Assembly: GCF_000812965.1 (NCBI RefSeq)
Contig: NZ_JSYN01000010.1
Location: forward strand, 1-64,000
Source: Pedobacter kyungheensis
GTDB lineage: Bacteria > Bacteroidota > Bacteroidia > Sphingobacteriales > Sphingobacteriaceae
DNA length: 64,000 bases
Reading direction: 5' to 3'
A program made the position numbers and the translations under genes. The notes below the pieces were generated by a model, which was given only the letters and a program-made list of their open reading frames with translations, searched no databases and was not told the DNA's origin. This document shows positions 24,843-33,429 of the stretch, piece after piece (position 1 is the first letter of the stretch; each line of letters begins with the position of its first letter).

Positions 24843-27800
24843 CTAAACCTCCTCATTCGCCTCTACCCTTGGCGGCATTAATTTATAAACCACAGGCGTT
24901 ACAATCCGCGATAGTAAGGTAGAACTGATTAAACCACCAATCATTACAATGGCCAGTGGCGAAATAAGCGGGTTACTGGAAAGTGCGATAGGCAACAAAC
25001 CTCCGATAGCTGTAAAGGTAGTTAAGATGATGGGCAGGAACCTGATCTCTCCAGCTTCTTCAATGGCCTGGTTCAAAGGCATTCCTTCGGCGCGTAACTG
25101 GTTGGTAAAATCGACCAGGAGAATGGTGTTTTTTACTTCAATACCCGCCAAAGCCACAATACCAATGGTTGCCACAAACGACAAGGAATTGCCCGTAACC
25201 ATTAGTGCCAGTACAGCCCCTACAATACCCAACGGAATAACAGAAAGTACAATAAGCGTACTTTTAAAAGTTTTAAACTCGAGCACCAGCACGGCAATAA
25301 AAAGGAAAAGCGTTACCAGCAATATGCTACCGAAACCACCAAAAGATTGGTTCCGGCTTTCTATTTCGCCACCCATCTCAAAAGTATAACCTTCAGGGAG
25401 TTTCAGCTTTTTCATCTGCGCCTCTACATCCTGAATTACTTTATCATTTAAAAAGCCTTTCTGCACAAAAGCATTTACCGAAATGGTACGGGTTTTATTG
25501 TAATGGTTAATGCTTAAAGGCGAAGTTTCGAGCTTTAACGAAGCCACCTGCAATAACGGAATGGATGTGCCCTGGTTGTTATTGATATACAGGTTATTGA
25601 AAACAGTTAAATCAGGGTATGATGGACGATTGGTGGTAAGCAGGATATTGTAATCGTCGCCGTTAGATTTAGGATTGATAAATTTACCTACTTCCAAACC
25701 GGCTACTGCCATCCGAACGGTACGGTCGATATTAACGGTAGGAATGCCCAGTGCCTGTGCCTTATCTTTATTGATATCGACTTTAATATCCGATTTTAAA
25801 TTTTTAAGCGGATTATTTACATAAATCGTTCCGGCAGTTTTAAGCAACATATTTTCTACCCGGCCGCCAAGGCTTCTTAAAGTATCTAAATTATCGCCCA
25901 GCAAACGTACTTCAACTGGCGAAATAATGGGCTGTCCCTGCTCAAAATCTTTAACTTCTACTTTTGCACCCGGGTAAGGCGTCCATTTTTTGCGTAGCAT
26001 TTCGATTATCTCAATTTTACGGTCTGATTTAATGTCGGGTTGCAGCAGCACAAAAAGTTCGGCAAAGTCTGTCCTTTCATTCTGAGGCAATACGTTATAA
26101 TAAATCCGTGGATTACCTTTCCCCACATTAGACGCAAAATACCTGACTTCAGGAATCTTTTTCAATTCCTTTTCAATGGCTTTGGTAACCGAATCGGTAT
26201 AATTCAGGTTCGATTGCAAAGGAGTAGAAATATTGATCAAAAACTGTGGTTTTTCTGATGCCGGAAATAAGCTGAAACCAATAACGGGGATAAGCATAAT
26301 AGAACCTGCAAAAATGGCTACCGCAATTACAATGGTTAAAACAGGTTTAGCAAGTGCCTTATCGAGCAATTTGGAATAAGAGCCGTGGATGATTTTCTGT
26401 AAAGTGCGCAGAAAAATATTGCCATTGGCATCGGCATGAGGTTTTAACAGTTTGCTCGATAAAAAAGGTACCACGGTTAGAGCTACCAGCATAGAAGCAA
26501 TAACCGAGCAGATTACGGCAACAGGTAAACTCCTGATAAATTCGCCCGAAGCTTCGGGTAAAAACATCAAAGGCATAAAAGCGATAATGAGCGTGGCGGT
26601 ACACCCCATTACGGCCATACCAATCTGTTTGGTGGCTTTCAGCGTAGCATCCAGCCGGCTATGCCCGTCGCGCATCCAGCGTTCGATATTTTCGACCACC
26701 ACAATACTATCATCAACGAGCAAACCCAACGATACCACCAGACCAACAATGCTCAACTGGTTTAAACTAAACCCTAAAACACTCAACAAAACCACACCGA
26801 TGGCTAAAGAAAGCGGAATAGAAACCATTACCACAATCGAAGCTCTGGTACCCAAAGGTAAAAGTGTAACCAAAACCAATAAAATGGCAATCATAAAATC
26901 GGTACCTAAACCACCCAAACGGCTGTTTACATTATCAGCCTGATCGAACATTAACTGCTGATCGATATTGGTGGGCAAAGTTTTCCTGAATTTCTCAATT
27001 ACCGGCAAATAGGCTTTTTGGGCCGCGGTAATGTTTCCGCCAGATTTTTGTGCAGCTACCACAAAAACACAACGATGTCCGTTTAAGCGGGTAATGTCTT
27101 TTTCCTGCGAATAATCGAAATACACATTGGCTACATCTTTTAAAGCCGTGTTTTTACCGTTGCCACTAAAAACAATGGTATTTTTAATTTCATCAATATT
27201 TTGGTAATTACCGCTGGTTTTAATGTTGAACGATTTGTTTCCAGCATTTACACTTCCACCGGGGATATTGGCCACTTCACTCTGAATGGCACTGGCAATA
27301 AAAGTAACCGGAATGTGCAACTGCGCCAGTTTTTCGAGGTTTAAATCTACCCGAACCAACTGATCTGGCAAACCCATAATTTCTACATTTTTCAAGAACG
27401 GGATTTTCTCGAGCTCCGACTGCAAATCTTCGGCTTTTGCTTTCAGTTTATCGCGCGAGGCATTTTCAGATACCAGAGCAATCTGTAATACATTTACATC
27501 AGAAGGTGAAACTTTTTGCACTTCCATGCTGTAAATTTCCTGAGGAAGATTAGCACGCTCGCTGTTTACCTCACGTACCAGTTCCTGATATTTATCGTCG
27601 ACATTTACAGCATATTTATACTCTACAAAAAGTACAGCCAAGCCGTCGCGGATAGTAGTTTTAATGTTCTTGATATCATCCAGCCCGTAAATGGTTTTCT
27701 CTAACGGCTTTACCACCAGCTCTTCCATATCCTTCGGACTTGCCCCAGGGTACACCACCACCACAGGATAGTTTGGTGCATTCATATCAGGGTCTTCCGA

Positions 27801-27902
27801 CCGGGGCATGTTGAATATAGTGGTAATACCCAGCGCCAACACCATGAGCACCATGATGAGTGTAAACTGGTAATTTTTTACAGCGTATTCTGATATTTTC
27901 AT
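24843..27902 (-). CDS. RND efflux transporter permease
   Basis: 1019 aa, full length for an AcrB/MexF-type (HAE1) inner membrane pump. Layout: TM1 at about 10-30, periplasmic loop, TM2-6 with ETLLPL/GTRASIVVMVSIPLSLAIG and the LVDDSIVVVENIERWM segment carrying the TM4 acidic pair, second large loop, then TM7-12 (IPLGIVGAVLALMVTG, ALAGIEVKNTILLVDF). Proton motive force drives drug or lipid export through the adaptor and TolC partner encoded just upstream. Last gene of a tetR-tolC-adaptor-permease operon. Confidence 0.95.
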   Translation of the reverse strand: MKISEYAVKNYQFTLIMVLMVLALGITTIFNMPRSEDPDMNAPNYPVVVVYPGASPKDMEELVVKPLEKTIYGLDDIKNIKTTIRDGLAVLFVEYKYAVNVDDKYQELVREVNSERANLPQEIYSMEVQKVSPSDVNVLQIALVSENASRDKLKAKAEDLQSELEKIPFLKNVEIMGLPDQLVRVDLNLEKLAQLHIPVTFIASAIQSEVANIPGGSVNAGNKSFNIKTSGNYQNIDEIKNTIVFSGNGKNTALKDVANVYFDYSQEKDITRLNGHRCVFVVAAQKSGGNITAAQKAYLPVIEKFRKTLPTNIDQQLMFDQADNVNSRLGGLGTDFMIAILLVLVTLLPLGTRASIVVMVSIPLSLAIGVVLLSVLGFSLNQLSIVGLVVSLGLLVDDSIVVVENIERWMRDGHSRLDATLKATKQIGMAVMGCTATLIIAFMPLMFLPEASGEFIRSLPVAVICSVIASMLVALTVVPFLSSKLLKPHADANGNIFLRTLQKIIHGSYSKLLDKALAKPVLTIVIAVAIFAGSIMLIPVIGFSLFPASEKPQFLINISTPLQSNLNYTDSVTKAIEKELKKIPEVRYFASNVGKGNPRIYYNVLPQNERTDFAELFVLLQPDIKSDRKIEIIEMLRKKWTPYPGAKVEVKDFEQGQPIISPVEVRLLGDNLDTLRSLGGRVENMLLKTAGTIYVNNPLKNLKSDIKVDINKDKAQALGIPTVNIDRTVRMAVAGLEVGKFINPKSNGDDYNILLTTNRPSYPDLTVFNNLYINNNQGTSIPLLQVASLKLETSPLSINHYNKTRTISVNAFVQKGFLNDKVIQDVEAQMKKLKLPEGYTFEMGGEIESRNQSFGGFGSILLVTLFLFIAVLVLEFKTFKSTLIVLSVIPLGIVGAVLALMVTGNSLSFVATIGIVALAGIEVKNTILLVDFTNQLRAEGMPLNQAIEEAGEIRFLPIILTTFTAIGGLLPIALSSNPLISPLAIVMIGGLISSTLLSRIVTPVVYKLMPPRVEANEEV

Positions 27903-27942
27903 CTGCTTAGCTATGGTTTATATTTCTTTTCCTTCGGAAGGG

Positions 27943-27975
27943 TGATTTCACAGATTTGAGTGATTACACCGATTT
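27943..27975. repeat. Degenerate 18-bp tandem repeat
   Basis: TGATTTCACAGATTT (27943-27957) and TGATTACACCGATTT (27961-27975), 13 of 15 bases alike, separated by GAG. It fills most of the 116-bp gap between the adaptor and permease genes, unusual inside an otherwise tight operon. Confidence 0.45.
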
Positions 27976-28018
27976 TCAGCGGCAATCTGCTTTAAGCTTT
28001 GGTCTTTAGTCTTTCAGC

Positions 28019-29071
28019 TTATTTTACCACCTTAATCTTCGAGCCATCGGTTAAATAAGCACTGCCCGAAACAATTAAGCCCGCTGCATTTTCTAAACCT
28101 CCGGTAATACTGATTTTATTGTTCTGGATAGCCCCTAACTGAACCTTTACTTTTTGGGCCGTTTTGTTATCGTTGGTAATAAAAACATAACCTTCATTTT
28201 CGCCACCATCTAAAAGGGCATCGTAAGGGATAGTATAACCGTTGCTGGTTTTACTTGGTATAATGGTAGCCTTACCGAACAAACCTGCGGCAAGCCCCTG
28301 AATTTTTGCATCGCTTAAACTCAGCTCTACGCCAAAAGTTCCGCTTTGTGGGTCAATACCTTCGGCTTTACGACTTACTTTTGCACTTAGTGTCTGGTTA
28401 GGCAAAGCATCGGTCGTAATGATGGCATCATCGCCTGTTTTTAAAGCTGCCCACTGCACATCGCTTAAACCAACTTTTAAAATCCACTTGCTTTGTTTTG
28501 CACCGTTTATCTGCAAAACCGGGGTTCCCGGTCCTACAACCTGTCCATCATTAGCCAGTTTTTTAAGCACATAACCACTGCTGGTAGCCCTGATTTCGGA
28601 ATAGTTCTGATTAAATTTTACGGCATCCAGTTGTTGTTTAGCTACCTGTAGCGCAGTTTTGGCATTTTGCATTTGCTCTAAAGTGGCTACACTATCTTTA
28701 TACAATTTGCTTGCACGGCTGTAATCGCGTTCGGCTTTTTGGTAAGCCAGGTTAACCTGCTGCACCTGTGCCGAAATTTCCGTCTGGTTTACTGTTGCCA
28801 GCAACTGCCCCTGATGCACTGCATCGCCTTCTTTTACCAGAATCCGGTTAATGATGCCTCCGTTTTTAAATGACAGGAAAGTTTCATCGTTGGTGGTAAA
28901 TTGCCCCGAGGCCGCAATGGCATGACTGGCATCTTCTACCTGAAGCGGCATAACTTTTACAGGAACAGTATCCTGATTACCAATACCGGCAGTATCGGTT
29001 TTATGGTTGCCGCAGGCACTTATGGTGAAAACCGCAGCAAGCAGGGCTGAGTAAATAAATATCTTCTTCAT
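28019..29071 (-). CDS. RND efflux periplasmic adaptor (membrane fusion lipoprotein)
   Basis: 350 aa. Signal peptide ends in a lipobox with C20 (TISAC), so it is anchored to the inner membrane by lipid. Barrel-sandwich/lipoyl half-motifs (NRILVKEGDAVHQGQLLATV, then IRATSSGYVLKKLANDGQVV in two pieces), a coiled-coil hairpin at about 95-155 and a beta-barrel domain match HlyD/AcrA-type adaptors. Bridges the permease and TolC partners. Four bp from the tolC stop. Confidence 0.93.
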   Translation of the reverse strand: MKKIFIYSALLAAVFTISACGNHKTDTAGIGNQDTVPVKVMPLQVEDASHAIAASGQFTTNDETFLSFKNGGIINRILVKEGDAVHQGQLLATVNQTEISAQVQQVNLAYQKAERDYSRASKLYKDSVATLEQMQNAKTALQVAKQQLDAVKFNQNYSEIRATSSGYVLKKLANDGQVVGPGTPVLQINGAKQSKWILKVGLSDVQWAALKTGDDAIITTDALPNQTLSAKVSRKAEGIDPQSGTFGVELSLSDAKIQGLAAGLFGKATIIPSKTSNGYTIPYDALLDGGENEGYVFITNDNKTAQKVKVQLGAIQNNKISITGGLENAAGLIVSGSAYLTDGSKIKVVK

Positions 29072-29075
29072 AAAA

Positions 29076-30437
29076 TTAATTTATTGAATAGGTTGCGGTT
29101 TCGCGTTCCACATCGGCCATGGCCGACAAAACTTTATACCGGTTTATATTAACTAATAATTGGGCCGCTGTGTATTGGTTACGGGCATCGATGGTTTCGA
29201 TAAACGAATTGGTACCCGCTTTATATCCTTTTTCAATGAGGCGCTGATAACTGGAAGCCGCTTCGAACTGTTTGAGCGAAGACTGATAGGTTTGATAGGC
29301 TGCTTTTAAATTATTTTGTGCTGTTTTAGCCGCAAGATTTAGCTGTTGTGCAACTAAACTGGCATTTAACTCGGCATTTTTAAGATCGAGATTGCTTTGC
29401 CTGATTTTAAAATTATTGCGGTTTCCGGTAAAAATCGGAATATCAAGCTGCAAGCCAATCATATAATAACGGGTATTATCGTTAAAATGAAAACCTTCCG
29501 ATTGTGAACCCAAATCAACAAAACCACCCAATTTCGGTACTGCAAACTGCCGGTTCATTTTAAGCGCTGTTTTGTTGATGCTGATGAGCTGATCTAAAGC
29601 CTTTAATTCTTCTCTTCCACCGGTTACCGATAAATCGGCAATGAGTGCTGTGGCTTTGTTCAAATCTGCCTGGTTATCAAAATTTGCATCAATCTTTTCG
29701 TTGGCTTCGCGGTTTAAGAGGAAATTAAAATACATGCGGGCATTGATTACCTGCTGCTCGGCCGAAACCAGTTGGGCATTTACATTTTCTACTTCGCTTT
29801 TTGAACGCAAAACATAGGCCGGTAAACCCTTCCCGCCATCGAGTAATTTTTCGTTTACCCGCAACCCTTCGTTGGCCAGTTGTAAACCCGATTTATAAAT
29901 ATCAACCGCTTGCAGGGCATTCTGATAATTGTAGTAGGCCGTTTTAATGCTGCGTACCAAATCGCGTTTATAAATCTGCACTTCAAATTCCTGCAAGCTC
30001 ACTTGCTGTTCTGAAATTTGTTTATTATAACCCAAATCAGTATTAATAATAGGCACGGTTGTGCGCACTTTGGCATCATAATAATTCTTGGGTAAGAAGT
30101 TGATGCTCTGGTTTTCCAATAGCCGAAAATTATTTGTTTTGGTTAATTGATTCAGCGTAGTATAAACGGGATTTAACAAATCGCCCAATGGCAAGGGGAT
30201 GTTACGACCACCATCAGCGGTAGACCATGTGGTAGAAAAAGCAACAGTTGGCAGATATAAACTCCTGGCTGTTTTTAACGCCAGCTGGGCCTTATCCAGC
30301 GAAATGTTTTTCTGCTGTAAAACAATGTTGCTCTTAAAAGCTTCGGCAACATAACCATCCAGCAACTGCTGTGCATTAGCCTTCGAAACCCAAACTATAA
30401 CCGAGAAAAGCAGCAAACTAAATAACTTCGTTCTCAT
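29076..30437 (-). CDS. TolC family outer membrane efflux protein
   Basis: 453 aa. Signal peptide 1-22 (ends SKANAQ). Two repeats of long amphipathic helices (about 60-240 and 270-450) with the family pattern of Ala/Leu/Gln heptads; the barrel strands are in DGGRNIPLPLGDLLNP and RYYMIGLQLDIPIFTG. Forms the outer membrane exit duct for the RND pump. The 15-bp TetR operator sits 1 bp upstream of the start codon and 8 bp after tetR stop. Confidence 0.94.
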   Translation of the reverse strand: MRTKLFSLLLFSVIVWVSKANAQQLLDGYVAEAFKSNIVLQQKNISLDKAQLALKTARSLYLPTVAFSTTWSTADGGRNIPLPLGDLLNPVYTTLNQLTKTNNFRLLENQSINFLPKNYYDAKVRTTVPIINTDLGYNKQISEQQVSLQEFEVQIYKRDLVRSIKTAYYNYQNALQAVDIYKSGLQLANEGLRVNEKLLDGGKGLPAYVLRSKSEVENVNAQLVSAEQQVINARMYFNFLLNREANEKIDANFDNQADLNKATALIADLSVTGGREELKALDQLISINKTALKMNRQFAVPKLGGFVDLGSQSEGFHFNDNTRYYMIGLQLDIPIFTGNRNNFKIRQSNLDLKNAELNASLVAQQLNLAAKTAQNNLKAAYQTYQSSLKQFEAASSYQRLIEKGYKAGTNSFIETIDARNQYTAAQLLVNINRYKVLSAMADVERETATYSIN

Positions 30438-30438
30438 A

Positions 30439-30453
30439 ATTAACAGTGTTAAT
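30439..30453. promoter_or_regulatory. TetR operator, copy 2 (between tetR and tolC)
   Basis: ATTAACAGTGTTAAT, a perfect 7-bp-arm palindrome around one base, identical apart from the centre to the site at 31125-31139. The flanks match too (CATA before the 31125 site, CATA before this one). It lies directly before the tolC start codon. Confidence 0.75.
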
Positions 30454-30459
30454 TTAATG

Positions 30460-31098
30460 TTATTTTAAACTATTCAACATGGCGATAAAGCCATCAAAAG
30501 TTTTCTCCAGCCAGTCACCCTCCTCCAGGATGTGTGCTTTAGTTGTAGCCATGTGATCGAGGTGACCCTGCAACTTTAAACTGCACAAACCATGCATTAA
30601 TGACCATACATTAAGCGCAAAAGTGGTGGTATCGAAACTGGTAAAGTAACCGGCATCCTTGCATTGATCAACCGTCATAATTAAAGCGGTAAAGGCTTGT
30701 TCCCCCTCTTCCCATTCTTCGTCATGGCAGTGCGCCTTAACAAATTCGATGGGTTCTTTCATGATAAACATGAGTTCGTAAAAGTCGGGATTGTTTAGCG
30801 CAAAGCTCATATAAACACGACCCATGGCCTTTAAACGCTCAAAAGGCTCACTTACATGCTGCAAAACGCCAAACTGCGAACCCAATAATTTAAAGCCTTC
30901 CTGGTGCAGGGCATACATGATATCGGCCTTGTCTTTATAGTACAGGTAAATGGTAGTCGGGCTGAATTCTATTTTCTCCGCAATCTTCCTGATTGAGGTG
31001 GCCTCGTAGCCATCCTTTAAAAAAAGTTCCTTCGCCGCATCCAAAATCCGCTGACGTAAATCTTCCTTGTGCTTCTCTTTACGCTCTTTTATTCCCAT
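30460..31098 (-). CDS. TetR/AcrR family transcriptional repressor
   Basis: 212 aa from the ATG at 31098; an upstream in-frame TTG (31119) would place the start inside the promoter -7 box and is less likely. HTH at about 22-66 after a basic arm: LRQRILDAAKELFLKDGYEATSIRKIAEKIEFSPTTIYLYYKDKA (read in pieces), a strong match. The C-terminal helical bundle is the ligand site. First gene of the efflux operon; represses it, and itself, through the palindromes at 31125 and 30439. Bound drug or lipid would release it. Confidence 0.93.
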   Translation of the reverse strand: MGIKERKEKHKEDLRQRILDAAKELFLKDGYEATSIRKIAEKIEFSPTTIYLYYKDKADIMYALHQEGFKLLGSQFGVLQHVSEPFERLKAMGRVYMSFALNNPDFYELMFIMKEPIEFVKAHCHDEEWEEGEQAFTALIMTVDQCKDAGYFTSFDTTTFALNVWSLMHGLCSLKLQGHLDHMATTKAHILEEGDWLEKTFDGFIAMLNSLK

Positions 31099-31116
31099 GA
31101 TAAAACAATTACAGTG

Positions 31117-31124
31117 CAAACATA
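31117..31124 (-). promoter_or_regulatory. -7 box of the tetR-efflux operon promoter
   Basis: CAAACATA on the plus strand, TATGTTTG on the minus strand, an exact TAnnTTTG match 18 nt upstream of the tetR ATG. It abuts the operator at 31125-31139, so bound TetR would cover the spacer. No good -33 box. Confidence 0.55.
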
Positions 31125-31139
31125 ATTAACACTGTTAAT
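31125..31139. promoter_or_regulatory. TetR operator, copy 1 (tetR promoter)
   Basis: ATTAACACTGTTAAT, palindrome with arms ATTAACA/TGTTAAT around a central base. Exactly the reverse complement of the site at 30439-30453. Position beside the -7 box supports autorepression. Confidence 0.8.
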
Positions 31140-31352
31140 AAAATGAAATTATTTAAGAATTATTTTTATTTAAGAAAGAGTCCGTTGAAATATTTAAGCC
31201 ATCAAATACTGAATCCGACACACGATTACACCATTAACTAAATCTTAACCAAAACTCTTATGAAATTAACCCGCTCATAATCCACCTCCTCTACTCAAAC
31301 GTTTGCCCTATTTTCTTTACAGAATAATGGAATGGCCTATGTTAAAAAGCAG

Positions 31353-31360
31353 TATCTTTG
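31353..31360 (+). promoter_or_regulatory. -7 box (TATCTTTG) for pruA
   Basis: Exact TAnnTTTG match 22 nt before the ATG at 31383. Its position inside a longer open frame is part of the reason for choosing the later start. Confidence 0.5.
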
Positions 31361-31382
31361 CCCAACTCATAAAAAATACACT

Positions 31383-33017
31383 ATGCTTAAAGGATTTTTT
31401 AACGTACCTACCCCGGTAAACGAACCCATTTTAAACTACGGACCAGGCAGTAAAGAGCGTGCTCTTTTAAAAGAAGCATTGGCCGAAGCCCGCGCACACC
31501 AGCAAGACATTCCGATGTATATTGGTGGTAAGCAGGTTCATACTACCAAAAAAGGTAAAGTTGTTCCACCTCACGATCATCAACATATTTTAGCCCAATA
31601 CAGCATTGGCGATAAAGCGCACATTGCACAAGCTATCGATGCGGCTTTAGCTGCAAAACAAGACTGGGAAAACCTGGCCTGGGAGCACAGAGCTGCAATC
31701 TTTTTAAAAGCTGCCGATTTAATTGCCGGTAAATACCGTTATAAATTAAATGCAGCAACTATGCTTGGCCAAAGCAAAAATGCTTATCAGGCAGAAATTG
31801 ATGCCGCTTGCGAGCTGATTGATTTCTTACGTTTTAACGTAAGCTACATGGCCGATATTTACAAGCAACAACCTCCGGTTTCGCCACGCGGAAGCTGGAA
31901 CCGTGTTGAACAACGCCCTTTAGAAGGTTTCGTATTTGCCCTTACCCCTTTCAACTTTACTGCAATTGCAGCTAATTTACCTGCGTCTGCAGCCATGATG
32001 GGTAACGTAGTGGTATGGAAACCTGCCGATACACAAGTATATGCAGCCAACCTGTTAATGGAAATTTTCCGCGAAGCAGGCTTACCTGATGGTGTTGTAA
32101 ATTTGGTTTATGCCGACGGACCAGAAACCGGTGATGTAATTTTTAACCACCCTGATTTTGCAGGTATTCACTTTACAGGTTCTACCAAAGTATTTCAGGA
32201 AATCTGGAAAACCATTGGTACCAACATTCATAAATACAGATCGTACCCACGCATTGTAGGCGAAACAGGTGGTAAAGATTTTATCCTGGTTCACCCATCA
32301 GCACAAACTAAAGTGGCCAGCACGGCTATTGTACGTGGTGCTTTTGAATACCAGGGACAAAAATGCTCGGCAGCTAGTCGTGTTTATATTGCAAAAAGCC
32401 TTTGGCCTGAAATTAAAGAACAAATGTTAGCTGACTTAGCTACCTTTAAAATGGGTGGTACCGAAGATTTCACCAACTTTATTAATGCGGTAATTGATGA
32501 ACGCTCTTTTGATAAATTAGCCAAATACATCGATCAGGCTAAAAAAGATAAAGGTGTCGAAATTATTGCCGGTGGTAACTACGATAAGAGCAAAGGTTAT
32601 TTTGTTGAGCCAACTATCCTTGTGGTTGAAGATCCAAAATATACCACCATGTGCGAAGAGTTGTTTGGCCCGGTATTAACGGTTTATGTTTATGCCGATC
32701 AGGATTTCGACTCGATTTTAGAGGTAATTGATACCACTTCTCCATACGCTTTAACAGGTGCCTTAATTGCGCAAGACCGTTATGCGATTGATAAAGCAAG
32801 CCATGCATTACGCAACTCAGCTGGTAACTTCTACATTAACGATAAATGCACTGGTGCAGTAGTTGGTCAGCAGCCTTTTGGTGGAGCCAGAGGTTCGGGT
32901 ACTAACGATAAAGCAGGATCGATGATCAATTTATTACGTTGGGTTTCTCCACGTACCATTAAAGAGGTTTTCGAATCGCCAACTGATTACCGTTATCCAT
33001 TCTTAGCTGAAGATTAA
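31383..33017 (+). CDS. pruA: L-glutamate gamma-semialdehyde (P5C) dehydrogenase
   Basis: 544 aa from the ATG at 31383 (MLKGFFNVPTPVNEPIL, the usual start). Oxidises glutamate semialdehyde to glutamate with NAD+, second step of proline breakdown. It is the stand-alone mitochondrial-like type (ALDH4), not a PutA fusion. Signatures: ALTPFNFTAIAANLPA, VVWKPADTQVYAA, ITFTGSTKVF-like block, VGETGGKD with the general-base Glu, EYQGQKCSAASR with the nucleophile Cys, and CEELFGPVLTVYVY. Followed by a terminator. No proline dehydrogenase gene is nearby. Confidence 0.96.
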   Translation: MLKGFFNVPTPVNEPILNYGPGSKERALLKEALAEARAHQQDIPMYIGGKQVHTTKKGKVVPPHDHQHILAQYSIGDKAHIAQAIDAALAAKQDWENLAWEHRAAIFLKAADLIAGKYRYKLNAATMLGQSKNAYQAEIDAACELIDFLRFNVSYMADIYKQQPPVSPRGSWNRVEQRPLEGFVFALTPFNFTAIAANLPASAAMMGNVVVWKPADTQVYAANLLMEIFREAGLPDGVVNLVYADGPETGDVIFNHPDFAGIHFTGSTKVFQEIWKTIGTNIHKYRSYPRIVGETGGKDFILVHPSAQTKVASTAIVRGAFEYQGQKCSAASRVYIAKSLWPEIKEQMLADLATFKMGGTEDFTNFINAVIDERSFDKLAKYIDQAKKDKGVEIIAGGNYDKSKGYFVEPTILVVEDPKYTTMCEELFGPVLTVYVYADQDFDSILEVIDTTSPYALTGALIAQDRYAIDKASHALRNSAGNFYINDKCTGAVVGQQPFGGARGSGTNDKAGSMINLLRWVSPRTIKEVFESPTDYRYPFLAED

Positions 33018-33042
33018 TCCAGCCAAAAAATATAGTATATCA

Positions 33043-33076
33043 AAACCTCCGGAAATCCCGGGGGTTTTTCTTTTTA
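33043..33076 (+). terminator. Rho-independent terminator of pruA
   Basis: AAACCTCCGG (33043-33052), 5-nt loop, CCGGGGGTTT (33058-33067) with one G-T pair, followed by TTCTTTTT. Confidence 0.85.
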
Positions 33077-33082
33077 TTAAAG

Positions 33083-33107
33083 TGTCATTCTGAGCTTGTC
33101 GAAGGAT
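33083..33107. repeat. Dispersed repeat of the CATTCTGAGCTTGTCGAAGG type
   Basis: A 25-bp sequence starting TGTCATTCTGAG and ending TCGAAGGAT. From general experience this string recurs between genes in many bacterial genomes. Only one copy is seen in the window. Confidence 0.4.
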
Positions 33108-33199
33108 TTTATTTACATTTAATAGCCTTTTGAATATTAATTAAGCTGAATTTAACCCGCTTCACATCCTTGCCTCGGCTCGCCGCCGCCGAAGGGCTC

Positions 33200-33223
33200 T
33201 TTCTTTTTGGCATCAAAAAGAAA
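33200..33223. repeat. Perfect 10-bp hairpin (TTTCTTTTTG/CAAAAAGAAA)
   Basis: Arms TTTCTTTTTG (33200-33209) and CAAAAAGAAA (33214-33223) with loop GCAT, followed by CAAAAAA. No gene ends next to it, so it is more likely a repeat element than a terminator. Confidence 0.5.
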
Positions 33224-33429
33224 CAAAAAATGCCGGCTGAAAATTTATTCATTTGTTTTTTAGCTTTTCAGCTGCATTCATGAGGGCTGCGCCGTTTTCT
33301 TTTGAAGCCAGTGGTATGGCTGGAACAATGGAGCCTGAAAAATTTATTAGGCCGGATTAAAGTAGAACGGAGGTACTGTACTTTGGCCTAGCAGGGTGTA
33401 AATGCATAAAGCAAGCTTCTGGTTAAAAA

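Larger units (their letters stand above)
33018..33429. other. Gene-free gap with terminator and two dispersed-repeat-like sequences
   Basis: 412 bp. It holds the pruA terminator (33043-33076), a TGTCATTCTGAGCTTGTCGAAGGAT-type repeat (33083-33107) and a perfect hairpin (33200-33223). The rest includes a GC-rich CTCGCCGCCGCCGAAGGG stretch and no open frame with coding character. Confidence 0.5.

Noticed and set aside
31332-31382. 17-codon N-terminal extension of pruA
   Set aside because: It contains the TATCTTTG -7 box, and family members start with MLKGFxNVPxP.
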